Shown: positions 54,753-63,988, counted from the stretch's first letter. The stretch is DNA of 64,000 nt from Aquibaculum sediminis (GCF_040712085.1 NZ_JBFCVK010000003.1:366579-430578); one strand, 5' to 3'. Notes: generated from the sequence alone by a model not told the origin. A program made the numbers and translations.

Positions 54753-55280
54753 ATGCCATTGGACTCCGGGGTACGCGCGATCGTCAGGGTCATCGACCGC
54801 TTCACGATTCTCTGTGCGCGGGTCTTTGCCTGGATGTCGATCGTGCTCATGCTGGCCATCGTCTGGCATGTGGTGGCGCGCTACATATTCCAGGCGCCCA
54901 CTATCTGGGCCTATGACGTCACCTACATGCTCTACGGCTCCATGTTCATGCTGGGGTCGGCCTACTGTCTCTATCGGGGCGGCCATATCCGCACCGACTT
55001 TCTCTATCGCGCCTGGAGCCCGCGTTGGCAGGGGACCATGGATGCGGTGCTCTACGTTCTCCTGTTCTTTCCGGCGATGTGGCTCTTTTTCGAGGCCGGC
55101 TACGGCTACGCCGAGCGCTCCTGGATTCAGGGGGAGCGCGGCTTCTACTCGCCTTGGGCACCGCCGATCTATCCCTTCAAGACGGTCATTCCGGTGGCCA
55201 TCGTGCTGCTGATGATCCAGGGGGTGTCTGAACTCTTGAAATCGCTTTATGCGGCAATCGTCGGGAGGTGGCCGGAATGA
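54753..55280 (+). CDS. TRAP transporter small permease DctQ
   Basis: A 175-residue protein with four helices. The conserved pattern is FAWMSIVLMLAIVWHVVARY then WAYDVTYMLYGSMFMLGSAY. Forms the membrane complex with DctM. Its stop overlaps the dctM start (ATGA). Confidence 0.93.
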   Translation: MPLDSGVRAIVRVIDRFTILCARVFAWMSIVLMLAIVWHVVARYIFQAPTIWAYDVTYMLYGSMFMLGSAYCLYRGGHIRTDFLYRAWSPRWQGTMDAVLYVLLFFPAMWLFFEAGYGYAERSWIQGERGFYSPWAPPIYPFKTVIPVAIVLLMIQGVSELLKSLYAAIVGRWPE

Positions 55281-56593
55281 GCACCGAGTATCTCGGCCTG
55301 GTGATGCTCGGATTGCTCCTCGTCACCATCTTCATGGGTTTTCCCATCGCCTTCACGCTGATGCTGTTGGCGGTGGTGTTCGGTTACATGGGCCTGGAAC
55401 ACCGGGTCTTCCGCTTGATGGTCTCGCAGACCTTCGGTTTGATGCAGGAGGAGGTGCTGGCCGCCGTTCCCCTGTTCGTTCTCATGGGATTCTTCCTGGA
55501 ACGATCCGGCTTGATGGAACGATTATTCAGGGCCCTGCAGCTGGCCATGGGCGGGATGCCGGGCTCGCTCTTTCTGGTCACGCTGCTCACGGCCACGGTC
55601 TTCGCCACCGCCACCGGCATCATCGGTGCCTCGGTGACGGTGATCGGCCTGCTCGCCGTGCCGGTGATGCTGAAGAACGGCTACTATCCGCGGCTGGCTG
55701 CGGGCGTGGTCTGTGCCGGCGGCACGCTGGGCATTTTGATCCCGCCATCGATCATGCTGGTGCTCATGGGGCCGGTCCTGGGCGTGTCGGTGCTGCATCT
55801 CTTCGCCGGGGCGATCATTCCGGGCTTGCTGCTGGCAAGCATGCACATGGGCTATGCCATGTTCCGGGCTTACATGAACCCGGCCTTGGGGCCGCCCTTG
55901 CCGGTGGAGGAGCGGGCGGCGAACTGGGGCGTGGTGGTCAAGGAGTTGATTGCCGGCTTCCTGCCCGCGGCGGCACTCATGTTCTTCGCTCTGGGCACGA
56001 TCCTCATGGGCATCGCCACGCCGACCGAAGCGGCCGGCCTGGGGGCCTTCGGGGCTTTCCTGCTGGCGATACTCTATCGGCGCATGAACTGGCCGATGTT
56101 CAAAGACTGCATGATGAACACCTTGCAGACCACCTCCATGATTCTCTTCCTGGCGGTGGCGGCGAACATCTACGCGTCGATCTTCTCGCGGCTGGGCAGC
56201 GGGGCGCTGGTCACCAACTGGTTCCTCAACATGCCCTTCGAGCCCTTCTGGATCATGGTCATGATGATGATCCTGATCTTCCTGCTCGCCTGGCCGCTGG
56301 AGTGGCCGGCCATCGTGCTGATCTTCGTGCCCATCCTGGCGCCGATCGTGCGCGAGCTGGAATTGAGCCTGCTGTGGTTCGGGATCCTGGTGGCGGTCAA
56401 TCTCCAGTCCGCTTTCCTTTCCCCACCGGTGGCCATGGCTGCCTACTACCTGAAGGGCGCTGCGCCCGAATTGAGTCTGGGGGACATCTATATCGGCATG
56501 CTGCAGTTCAATGTGATTCAGAACATTGCAGTGGTGCTGGTACTGGTGTTCCCCGGGCTGGCACTCTGGCTGCCCGGCCTCATCTACGGCTGA
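55277..56593 (+). CDS. TRAP transporter large permease DctM
   Basis: A 438-residue permease with about 12 helices and characteristic loops (VPLFVLMGFFLERSGLMERL; GASVTVIGLLAVPVMLKNGY; GILIPPSIMLVLMG; GIATPTEAAGLGAFGAFLLA). Sodium-driven import of the DctP ligand. The ATG at 55277 has GGGAGG upstream. Confidence 0.95.
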   Translation: MSTEYLGLVMLGLLLVTIFMGFPIAFTLMLLAVVFGYMGLEHRVFRLMVSQTFGLMQEEVLAAVPLFVLMGFFLERSGLMERLFRALQLAMGGMPGSLFLVTLLTATVFATATGIIGASVTVIGLLAVPVMLKNGYYPRLAAGVVCAGGTLGILIPPSIMLVLMGPVLGVSVLHLFAGAIIPGLLLASMHMGYAMFRAYMNPALGPPLPVEERAANWGVVVKELIAGFLPAAALMFFALGTILMGIATPTEAAGLGAFGAFLLAILYRRMNWPMFKDCMMNTLQTTSMILFLAVAANIYASIFSRLGSGALVTNWFLNMPFEPFWIMVMMMILIFLLAWPLEWPAIVLIFVPILAPIVRELELSLLWFGILVAVNLQSAFLSPPVAMAAYYLKGAAPELSLGDIYIGMLQFNVIQNIAVVLVLVFPGLALWLPGLIYG

Positions 56594-56601
56594 GGCAAAA
56601 A

Positions 56602-56625
56602 CGCCCGGACCTTCGGGTCCGGGCG
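56602..56625 (+). terminator. Hairpin with TTCG tetraloop after dctM
   Basis: A perfect 10-bp stem (CGCCCGGACC/GGTCCGGGCG) with a TTCG loop, 9 bp after the dctM stop. No strong T-tract follows directly. Confidence 0.7.
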
Positions 56626-56641
56626 GTGGTTTCCGACGAAG

Positions 56642-56683
56642 AGCGCAGGCGCGGCCATTGGCCGGGCCTGCGCTTTCTTTTAT
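56642..56683 (+). terminator. Second terminator after the TRAP operon
   Basis: Stem AGCGCAGGC/GCCTGCGCT with an internal GGCC-ATT-GGCC dyad, followed by TTCTTTTATT. Together with the hairpin just upstream it forms a tandem terminator. Confidence 0.75.
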
Positions 56684-56693
56684 TGGAAGGCGT

Positions 56694-57350
56694 TCACGCA
56701 AGCGCCCGCTGTGTTTCAGCGGTACGCGGCAATCGGTTGAGGCTTGCCTCGATGCGATCGCGCCAGCGGGGGCCGCGCGAGAGGGCATCCTGGAAGGCTT
56801 CTGCAAGATCATTGGGCCGGTCTTCGGCCAGCACGGCAATAAGGAACGCCGCCTGAGCGCGGTCCTTGCGCGCCTTCGCCTGGTCGGGGCCGCGCAGACG
56901 GCGATCGGCTACGATCAGCTTATGAATGGCGAAGCGTTCGGGGCACGGGATCTGCACGAGCGCGCCAGACCGGTAGAGCGCAATGGCGGGGATGGGCTCC
57001 GCGATGAGGAAGTTCAGGTAGTTCAGAGCCTGCGCGCTCACGCCGAGCGCCGGCAAGCGCTTGACCCGCTCGTCGCCGAAGGCCGGCGTCAGGAACTCGA
57101 CCATGGCCTGTCCCCGGCTCTGCCGCCACCTCCAGACCTGCCGATCATGAATGCCGAGCACGGGCTCGAACTTCAGCGCCTGTAGAATCTCGCCCGGAGT
57201 CTCTTCCACACGATCCTCGAGCGCGACTGAGAGGCGCTCGAAGTTGGCGAAATCCAGGTCTCCCGTCTGTGCCAGTTCCTCGGCATCGACGCGCACGCCC
57301 AGTTCCCCTTGGTAGAGGGCATAGGCGCCGGTTCCCACCAAGGTTCCGCC
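56694..57350 (-). pseudogene. GSU2403-family nucleotidyltransferase-fold gene, 5' end removed by an IS
   Basis: The C-terminal part of a nucleotidyltransferase-fold protein is intact: GGTLVGTGAYALYQGELGVR, TGDLDFANFERLSVAL, and FAIHKLIVADRRLRGPDQAK. The expected N-terminal region of roughly 100 residues is missing. The reading frame instead runs out through the end of the IS5-family element at about 57351. No N-terminal half is recognisable beyond the IS. Confidence 0.8.
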
Positions 57351-58685
57351 TAGCAGGCTGCTGAAGAAGCCTCGCGTCGCTGATTGGATCGTGATTCCCT
57401 GTTCTTGGCGGAAGAACAGGGGGTAGCGATGCGCGGAGATGATCGTACGAGCGGAGTTCTGTTTTCGTACGTGAGCTGTGAGGCACGGGTTCCGAGGGAG
57501 CATCCGCTACGAGTGATCCGGGCGATTGTGGACGAGGCACTGGAGGTGCTCTCGCCTTCGTTCGAGCGGCTCTACTCGAGACTGGGTCGGCCTTCGATCG
57601 CGCCGGAGAAGCTGTTGCGCGCGCTTCTGTTGCAGGCCTTTTACTCGATCCGCTCGGAGCGCCAGTTGATGGAGCAGCTGGACTACAATCTGCTGTTTCG
57701 CTGGTTCGTCGGCCTGTCGGTGGATGCGCCGGTGTGGAACCCCACGGTCTTTTGCAAGAACCGGGATCGGCTGATCGAGGGTGAGATTGCAGACCAGTTT
57801 CTGGCCGCTGTACTCAGTCAGCCCCGGGTCAAAGCGCTACTCTCGGACGAGCACTTCTCGGTCGATGGTACACTGATCGAGGCATGGGCCTCGATGAATT
57901 CGTTCGGCCCACGGCTGAACCGGATGACCTCAGCGAGCCCCCGGCCGGGCGGAACGCCGAGCGCAACTTCAGGGGAGAGAAGCGCTCGAATGAAACCCAT
58001 GCGTCCAGGACGGACCCGGACGCCAAGCTCTACCGCAAGGGCAATGGCCAGAGCAGCCGCTTGTGTTTCATGGGGCACCTGCTGATGGAGAACCGCAGTG
58101 CCTTGATCGTCGATGCCTTGCTGACCCGAGCCAGCGGCACCGCCGAACGAGAGGCCGCGCTGACCATGATCGACCGAACCAGAAAGGGTCGGCAGCGCAT
58201 CACGCTCGGCGTTGACAAGGCCTACGACGTGCGGGCCTTTGTCACCGACCTACACGCTCGCAACGTCACCCCCCACGTCGCCATTGACGGCAACGTCCGA
58301 GTGTCCGGCCGGCCCCGTGCGACCGCTATCGACAGGCGCATCACTCGCCATCTCGGTTATGCCGTCAGTCAGCGCCTGCGCAAGCGTATCGAAGAGGGCT
58401 TTGGCTGGATCAAGACGACCCGAAACCTCGCCAAGACCCGCCATCGCGGCCTCGACCGTGTCGGCTGGTCCTTCACCCTGACGGCTGCCGCCTACAACCT
58501 GGTTCGGCTGCCAAAACTGTTGGCAACAGGATGAGTCTGTGCAGAAACGCTCCAAAACCGTCGAACTAGGTGCTCAAAAGCCGAAAACAGGCAATCCGAA
58601 TGCACGGAACAGCCCTCGCAACGCCGCTTGAGGATGAGAACCGAGCGTCGGATCGCTCTACGGCGATTTCTTCAGCAGCCTTCTG
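57351..58685 (+). mobile_element. IS5-family insertion sequence
   Basis: Terminal inverted repeats include AGGCTGCTGAAGAA (57355-57368) and TTCTTCAGCAGCCT (58668-58681), a perfect 14-bp match. They bound one transposase reading region. The exact ends are uncertain by a few bases and I could not identify a target duplication. It interrupts the nucleotidyltransferase gene on its left. A CCTGTTCTT/AAGAACAGG dyad at about 57398-57420 precedes the transposase and may hold its promoter. Confidence 0.82.
57429..58534 (+). pseudogene. IS5-family transposase with a frameshift
   Basis: DDE transposase of about 367 codons. The first part (MRGDDRTSGVLFSYVSCEAR to SVDGTLIEAWASMNSF) runs to about 57905 and carries the first catalytic Asp. 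The rest (RPTAEPDDLSEPPAGRNAER onward, with GVDKAYDV and RKRIEEGFGWIK supplying Asp and Glu) is in another frame. One missing C at TTCGGCCC explains the shift. No slippery heptamer is visible, so it is probably inactivated rather than frameshift-expressed. Confidence 0.83.
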
Positions 58686-58934
58686 AGTGGGGCGCGTCGT
58701 CTCAACCGGCAGCTGCTGCTGTTGTTCCGGGAAACCTTACGGCTTGATGTAGCTTCGGCGGCCTTCGCGTCGTAGGCGCTATGTACCTGAACCCGGCCGA
58801 AAGCCGCGCGGCCAGCCTTGGTGTCTGGACGGCCGGGGCTACATGGATCGATCTCGCCGGGCGCGTCGGTACTGGCCTTCTCGCCGAAGCCGGCCTTGCT
58901 GCTTTCCGCGATGTCCCCCGCGGGTTCTTTTGCG
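58686..58934. other. Gene-free junction between IS and copper cluster
   Basis: About 250 bp without a convincing gene. Open frames on both strands have no recognisable domain. It may be decayed DNA flanking the insertion. Confidence 0.45.
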
Positions 58935-59441
58935 CTAGCCCTCCGACTCTTCGTCGAGGGCTGTGGCGCGGGCCTGTGACCTTCTCTCGCTTTCTGGCCA
59001 ACGGCTCTTGATGTAGGCGAGTACGGCGCGGATCTCTTCGTCGCTCAAATTATCCTCGAACGCTGGCATGTCGCTCTCATAGCCTGCCGGCGCGAACCGC
59101 TCGACGCCATACTTGGTGATCTCGAAGAGCTGCCGGTCCGAGTGGTGCCAGGTGTGGCCGGTTTCATCGTGCGGCGGCGCAGGCAGTCGACCGTCGGGCC
59201 CACGCTCGCGCCAATTGGTTTGGCCTTCGAGATCCGCGCCGTGGCAGCTTGCGCAGGCGGTGGCATAAACCTCCTGTCCCTGCGCCACGAGAGCAGGATC
59301 GTTGGAATCGATGCTCCCCGCCGACTGCTCGGACGTCGGCCAGAACCCCCATATTCCAGCCAGCAAAAGGAGAACGAGGGCAACCACGCTGGCCATGACG
59401 GTTCGTCTGCTCAGGTTGAATCCCGAATGTCTGCCGGCCAT
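58935..59441 (-). CDS. Membrane-anchored c-type cytochrome
   Basis: A 168-residue protein. One helix (VMASVVALVLLLLAGIWGFW) is followed by a class-I cytochrome c domain with CASCH haem attachment in GQEVYATACASCHGADLEGQ and a later MPAFEDNLSDEEIRAVLAYI carrying the axial Met. The ATG at 59441 is chosen; longer in-frame starts to 59564 lack ribosome-binding sites. It follows copB in the same direction, as in several copper-resistance loci, perhaps as an electron acceptor of the multicopper oxidase. Confidence 0.85.
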   Translation of the reverse strand: MAGRHSGFNLSRRTVMASVVALVLLLLAGIWGFWPTSEQSAGSIDSNDPALVAQGQEVYATACASCHGADLEGQTNWRERGPDGRLPAPPHDETGHTWHHSDRQLFEITKYGVERFAPAGYESDMPAFEDNLSDEEIRAVLAYIKSRWPESERRSQARATALDEESEG

Positions 59442-59612
59442 TGGTGACACTGCTCCATCAGAAGGTGTGGCCGGCAACCCGCTTGCCATGGCCTCCGCTG
59501 TTCCGTGGCAAAGTTGCCTGCTCATCGCGAAAAGTCGTGACGCGCGGTCGTTGGCGCGGCGCAAGGTGGAGGAATGGCCCCGGCGACTGGCTGCACCGGA
59601 GCCCTTCCCAGA

Positions 59613-60323
59613 TCAAAATGTCAAACGTGTTCCCACCACGAAGTAGAGAGCATCGCGTCCGCCGCCCTCTCGTCGCGCAATTTGACCCGTTTCACCGAAC
59701 ATGCGCTCGTAATGGATACCCAGATAGGGGGAGATAGCCCGGTCCACCAGATCGTAGCTCAGGCGCAGACCGCCCTCGACCGTGGGAGCCCAGGCGGCCG
59801 CGCCGACGTGCCTGTCATCGACGAGGGGCAGATCGAGTTCCAACACCGGTGTCAGAATCAGTCGATTGGTGATGAGGGCTTCGTACTCGGCCTCTAGACG
59901 AACGAAAGGCTTGTCCGAGAGGAACAGTCCCGCATCGACCTCCAGCCATTGGGGAGTCAGGCCGGTCACGCCGACCACCCCGTGCAGGCGGTTTGCTTCC
60001 CCTTCGGGTGTGCTCAGTCGAACGCCGCCATAGGCATCGAAGAACTCTGAAACCGGCAACTGCAAACGAAGCTGGTTCTCCAGCGTTTCAAAGGCCTTCT
60101 CATCGAGTCCGTACTCCGCCTCGCTTTGCCACACGAATTTCCGCGCGTCATTTCCGAAGAACGCCCCGCCTTCCCAGGCCAGCACGTCTTCATTCTTGCC
60201 CACACGGTATTCCAGTTGCTCTGCCTGGAACCCCCACTGAGGGGGCGGCACCTGGGCAAGGCTCTCGCCGGCAGAAAGCCCGCTCATCAGGCAGAGAACC
60301 CAAGCTGCATTTCGTTTCAGCAT
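59613..60323 (-). CDS. copB: Outer-membrane copper resistance protein CopB
   Basis: A 236-residue beta-barrel protein: signal peptide (AAWVLCLMSGLSAGESLA), then the CopB domain (QWGFQAEQLEYRVGKNEDVL; YGLDEKAFETLENQLRLQLP; YLGIHYERMFGETGQIARR) ending in a C-terminal Phe. It lacks the long Met/His-rich N-terminal region of plasmid CopB proteins. Begins 3 bp after copA. Confidence 0.9.
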   Translation of the reverse strand: MLKRNAAWVLCLMSGLSAGESLAQVPPPQWGFQAEQLEYRVGKNEDVLAWEGGAFFGNDARKFVWQSEAEYGLDEKAFETLENQLRLQLPVSEFFDAYGGVRLSTPEGEANRLHGVVGVTGLTPQWLEVDAGLFLSDKPFVRLEAEYEALITNRLILTPVLELDLPLVDDRHVGAAAWAPTVEGGLRLSYDLVDRAISPYLGIHYERMFGETGQIARREGGGRDALYFVVGTRLTF

Positions 60324-60325
60324 GC

Positions 60326-62035
60326 CTACTCCTCCGCGCCGGTTGACAGGCGAGCGGATTGTTCGGACGGCCCGCCTTCGACGACGACCTTGCGAAACAT
60401 CCCGGCTTCAGCGTGATAGGAGAGGTGGCAGTGGAAGGCCCATTGCCCCGGCGCATCAACCTCCGTTTCCATGTAGACGGTCGTCCCGGGATTCACGTTG
60501 ATGACGTGCTTGATCGGATCCCAGCGGCCGTTTCCGGCATCAAGGATCGACCACATCCCGTGCAGATGCATTGGATGCGCCATCATGGTTTCGTTCACGA
60601 ATTTGAACCGCACCCGCTCGCCATACTGCAAGCGGATCGGGTCGGCCTCTTCGTACTTCTGGCCGTTGATCGACCAGATGTAGCGTTCCATGTTCCCTGT
60701 CAGGCGAACTTCGATCTCGCGGGTCGCCTCGCGGTCTTCGTATAGCGGGTCCTGGGCTTTCAGGTCGCTGTATGAGAGGAATTTCCCCTCGTTGAAGGCC
60801 TGGGGCAGGAGACCGCTTCCTGGGGCGTAGAATGGATCCTGCTGGTTATCTGCCATGCCTGCGTGGTTGGAATGGTCCATGCCCTCGTGGGAAGCGCCAT
60901 CCATGGTCGTTCCGTCCGGCATTTTGTGACTTTCCTCCTCGGAACTTGGCATGGCCATATCACCGTGACCCTCGTGATCCATCATCATGTCGGCCATGGT
61001 GAGAAGGGGCGGATCCCGCAGTTCCGGCAGTTCGCCATCCATTCCTTTGCGAGGTGCCAGCGTGCCCCTCGCCATGGCTGTCCGACCGACGGACTCTGCG
61101 AGGATGGAATAGGCGCGGTCCTCCTTCGGGTGCACGATGACGTCGTAGGTTTCCGCCACTGCGATGCGCAGTTCGTCCACCGTGACGGGCTGGACGTTGT
61201 TCCCGTCCGCCTGAACAACCGTCATCTTCATACCTGGGATGCGGACATCGTAGTAGGCCATCGCCGAGGAGTTGATGAGCCGCAGCCGCACCCGTTCTCC
61301 CGGCTCGAACAGCCCGGTCCAGTTCTCGGCTGGACCCTTGCCGTTGATCAGCGGCGTGTAGCCCTGAACATCCTCGATATCAGTGGGCATCATCCTCATG
61401 TCGCCCCAGGCCTGACGGTCGGCCAGCGCCTCTCCAATTCCTTCCCTTCCGGCATCGCGGATGAAGTCCATGAATGTCCGCTGCTGCCGGTTGTAGTAGT
61501 CAGGCGACATCTTGAGGTTGCGCATGATGCGGGCACCGCTGTGAGCGTGCGCATCCGTCAACTGCACAGCGTAGTCGCGATCGTAGCGAAAGGGCTCGCG
61601 TCCTTCGGGCTCGATGATGATGGCGCCGTAGGCGCCATCAGGTTCCTGGAAACCAGTATGGCTGTGGAACCAATAGGTGCCGCTCTGCACGATCGGGAAG
61701 CTGTAAGTAAAGGTCTCGCCCGGCGCGATGCCGTCGAAGCTGATCCCCGGCACGCCATCCTGCTGGAACGGCAAGATCAGCCCGTGCCAATGAACAGAAG
61801 TGGGCTCATCTAAGTTGTTGGTCACATTGATCGTGACCTTTTCGCCTTCCTTGAACCGCAGAATCGGTCCAGGCGAGCTGCCATTGTAGCCGATGCCGCT
61901 ACGGGTAAAGTCGCCGGTGTCGATCTCGACACGGTCGACCGTCAGATCATAGGTGCTGGCCGCAGCAGCAGACATCAGTGCTACTGTCATGCCAAGCCCG
62001 AGCAAACCCGCTCGGACAGTCGTTAGGCTGGACAT
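60326..62035 (-). CDS. copA: CopA-type periplasmic multicopper oxidase
   Basis: A 569-residue oxidase. Signal peptide, then the four copper motifs: HWHGLILP, YWFHSHTGFQ, HPMHLHGMWS and FHCHLSYHAEAGMF. A Met/His-rich segment (roughly residues 350-400, with HEGHGDMAMP, HKMPDGTTMD and HEGMDHSNHAGM) lies before the third cupredoxin domain and should bind Cu(I). Oxidises or sequesters periplasmic copper. Central gene of the cluster. Confidence 0.95.
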   Translation of the reverse strand: MSSLTTVRAGLLGLGMTVALMSAAAASTYDLTVDRVEIDTGDFTRSGIGYNGSSPGPILRFKEGEKVTINVTNNLDEPTSVHWHGLILPFQQDGVPGISFDGIAPGETFTYSFPIVQSGTYWFHSHTGFQEPDGAYGAIIIEPEGREPFRYDRDYAVQLTDAHAHSGARIMRNLKMSPDYYNRQQRTFMDFIRDAGREGIGEALADRQAWGDMRMMPTDIEDVQGYTPLINGKGPAENWTGLFEPGERVRLRLINSSAMAYYDVRIPGMKMTVVQADGNNVQPVTVDELRIAVAETYDVIVHPKEDRAYSILAESVGRTAMARGTLAPRKGMDGELPELRDPPLLTMADMMMDHEGHGDMAMPSSEEESHKMPDGTTMDGASHEGMDHSNHAGMADNQQDPFYAPGSGLLPQAFNEGKFLSYSDLKAQDPLYEDREATREIEVRLTGNMERYIWSINGQKYEEADPIRLQYGERVRFKFVNETMMAHPMHLHGMWSILDAGNGRWDPIKHVINVNPGTTVYMETEVDAPGQWAFHCHLSYHAEAGMFRKVVVEGGPSEQSARLSTGAEE

Positions 62036-62110
62036 ATCAAATCCTCTGTTGGAGCCGGCTTGGGTGAGAAAGGGCCGATAGCGAGGATCGGCCGCCTCCG
62101 GTCAGACCGG

Positions 62111-62662
62111 TCAGTCCGCCAGTTGGAAGTCGCCGACCATGCCCGCCTCGTAGTGGCCCGGTACATTGCAGGCAAACTCGAGCGTCACCGTCGCATCCTC
62201 CGGAAAGGTCCAGATGATCTCGGCGGATTCGCCCGGCTCCAGCAGGACGCTGTTCGGATCGTCGTGCATGCCATGGCCCATGCTTTCCTGCATGTTTTGG
62301 GCAGCATCCATATCAATCCGATCACCAGCCAACACGCCATGCTCGATCATCATCATCATTTCTTCCTGATGAGCGGCGTGCATGTCGGGCGTGCCAATGT
62401 TGAACTCGTGTACGAGTGCGCCCTCGTTGCGGACCTTAAAAACCACCGTCTCACCAGCCTCGACGCTGATGCTTTCCGGTTCAAAGTAATTATCCGCCAG
62501 CACCATATCGACAGTGCGTGACGCAGCCGACGCATCGCTCGGCGCCCCATGGCTAGCGCTGCCGTGGCCCCCGTCATGGGAGCCGGCGGCCAGCGCAGCG
62601 CTTGCCGCGGCCGCAAGGGAGAGGCTGATGAAGGCACTGGAATAACGCTTCATGCTGAGCAT
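62111..62662 (-). CDS. Exported cupredoxin-domain protein
   Basis: A 183-residue protein. Signal peptide, a His-rich linker (SHDGGHGSASHG), then a plastocyanin/azurin-like domain with copper ligands His in GALVHEFN, and Cys, His and Met in FACNVPGHYEAGM. A Met-rich insertion (EEMMMMIEHG) is present. Likely a periplasmic copper carrier. The ATG at 62662 has GAGG 6 bp upstream. Confidence 0.88.
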   Translation of the reverse strand: MLSMKRYSSAFISLSLAAAASAALAAGSHDGGHGSASHGAPSDASAASRTVDMVLADNYFEPESISVEAGETVVFKVRNEGALVHEFNIGTPDMHAAHQEEMMMMIEHGVLAGDRIDMDAAQNMQESMGHGMHDDPNSVLLEPGESAEIIWTFPEDATVTLEFACNVPGHYEAGMVGDFQLAD

Positions 62663-62734
62663 GATGATCCTCACGTTCTGAATTGCTAAGACCTGGACGA
62701 GAAACGGTCAGAATGGTCTTCTGGCCGAAGTCCT

Positions 62735-63067
62735 TCAGACGCGAGGGGGCGGCAGCTCCAATGCAGGCACCTGCCCTTGAAGTTCTGTTGTCTGTGCCAC
62801 CCAATAGCCCGCAGCCAGATCGAGGGCTGCAACAGTGTTCGCCTCGGCCGGGAAGTAAGGGCCCACACAGTGGCCCATAAAGACCGCACAGCTTATGTCA
62901 CGGTCGGCTGCTTCATTCTTTTCATGAGCCATCCCTTCATGGCTTGAAGCATGATGGTGCCCTTCGCCCGACCCAATAGCGCCTGCCGCTGTGGAGCAGA
63001 TTGCTCCCGCCAACACAGATATGACGAAGAGAGCTATCGCTAGCGAACGTGCGATTGAAGCTGCCAT
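62735..63067 (-). CDS. Small exported His-rich protein, possibly DUF2946-like
   Basis: A 110-residue protein. Hydrophobic signal segment (LAIALFVISVLAGAICSTAA), a metal-binding-like stretch (GEGHHHASSHEGMAHEKNE) and a short domain with two cysteines (ISCAVFMGHC). It resembles the small His-rich proteins encoded with copper genes. First gene of the minus-strand copper cluster. Confidence 0.65.
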   Translation of the reverse strand: MAASIARSLAIALFVISVLAGAICSTAAGAIGSGEGHHHASSHEGMAHEKNEAADRDISCAVFMGHCVGPYFPAEANTVAALDLAAGYWVAQTTELQGQVPALELPPPRV

Positions 63068-63193
63068 GGCCGAAGTATTCCGGTGAGCTACTAGCCCGTC
63101 AAGCTCCCAACCGAGGGCTCTACTTCGGTAGGCATACCCCGACACGAACGTGATCTGCAACAACGCACGCCCTACAGTAGGTCGCGCTGTTCC

Positions 63194-63207
63194 TTGATCT
63201 CGGTCAA
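63194..63207. promoter_or_regulatory. FNR-type box upstream of the copper cluster
   Basis: TTGATCTCGGTCAA matches TTGAY-N4-RTCAA exactly. It is 127 bp from the start of the minus-strand copper genes and 175 bp from the plus-strand SHOCT gene. The 314-bp intergenic stretch around it has no other gene. Confidence 0.6.
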
Positions 63208-63381
63208 GGGCGCGGTCCGTTAAATCTGCTTGGATCAAGCGTGCAGGATCCGACGTCCGCTGTAACCCCGCCTCCCCGGGCTCCAGGCAGCGATCGCTGT
63301 TAGACCGCCCAGGACGGCGGAGCCGCGGCGGCGCGGATCCGTGATGAACGTTTTGAACCTTCAGTGGAAAGGAGGTGCACC

Positions 63382-63723
63382 TTGCGGCTTGCAGTCAGAG
63401 CGGCAACGGCCTTGATGTCATCGTTGCTTTGGGTCACGCCGGCTCTTGCCCAGAGTTTCGGAGAGCGTGGCCCTTCATGGCATCCGGGCTGGGGCTGGGA
63501 CCATATGCTTTTCGGCGGCCTCATGATGATCGCCTTTTGGGGCGCGATCATCGTCCTGCTCGTCCTGCTGGTGCGATGGTTCGGCGGTGCTAGCACCCCC
63601 AACCCTCCCTCCAGTGCATCAGCCTCCCGGCGCAGTCCCCTCGAGATCCTTCAGGAGCGCTTCGCTAAGGGCGAAATCGACAAGGAGGATTACGAAGAGC
63701 GCCGCAAGCTGCTCTCGGATTGA
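63382..63723 (+). CDS. SHOCT-domain small membrane protein
   Basis: A 113-residue protein. A signal-like N-terminus, one helix (MMIAFWGAIIVLLVLLVRWF) and a C-terminal SHOCT motif (SPLEILQERFAKGEIDKEDY). The start is TTG 63382 with AAGGAGG 6 bp upstream. SHOCT membrane proteins of this type are common in heavy-metal and copper islands; function unknown. Confidence 0.85.
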   Translation: MRLAVRAATALMSSLLWVTPALAQSFGERGPSWHPGWGWDHMLFGGLMMIAFWGAIIVLLVLLVRWFGGASTPNPPSSASASRRSPLEILQERFAKGEIDKEDYEERRKLLSD

Positions 63724-63934
63724 AGCAGGGGCGCCTGCGCGCGCATTGATCCTACCAGCCTTCGCTGGCAACTGCCCGATCAGAAAGGATTCGTGGCTGC
63801 GCGAACCTTGAATCTGGCAGCCCTAGCGGCTTGCTAAGCTGGCAGCGCAGGGTTTGCAGCTTGTCGGGCGCCGGTTCGTTGGCCAGTAGCTTGTTAGTGC
63901 CTCAAACGCGATCCGCTTGTCTTATGAAGATGGC

Positions 63935-63988
63935 GGTTCATCGGTAGAAGATGAACCATCGCCGGTGCCTGACCCGCACCGGCGATGG
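63935..63988. repeat. Overlapping hairpins at the window edge
   Basis: An 8-bp dyad (GGTTCATC at 63935-63942 with GATGAACC at 63950-63957) overlaps by 2 bp a perfect 13-bp dyad (CCATCGCCGGTGC at 63956-63968 with GCACCGGCGATGG at 63976-63988). The two cannot form fully at once. No gene is seen from 63724 to the end. Confidence 0.5.

Noticed and set aside
57895..57945. Programmed frameshift in the IS5 transposase
   Set aside because: No X-XXY-YYZ slippery heptamer or obvious downstream stimulator; a single-base deletion in TTCGGCCC is the simpler reading.
58702..59001. Minus-strand 99-aa frame overlapping the cytochrome gene end
   Set aside because: Arg/Pro-rich low-complexity translation without a domain, and it overlaps the real cytochrome coding region in another frame.
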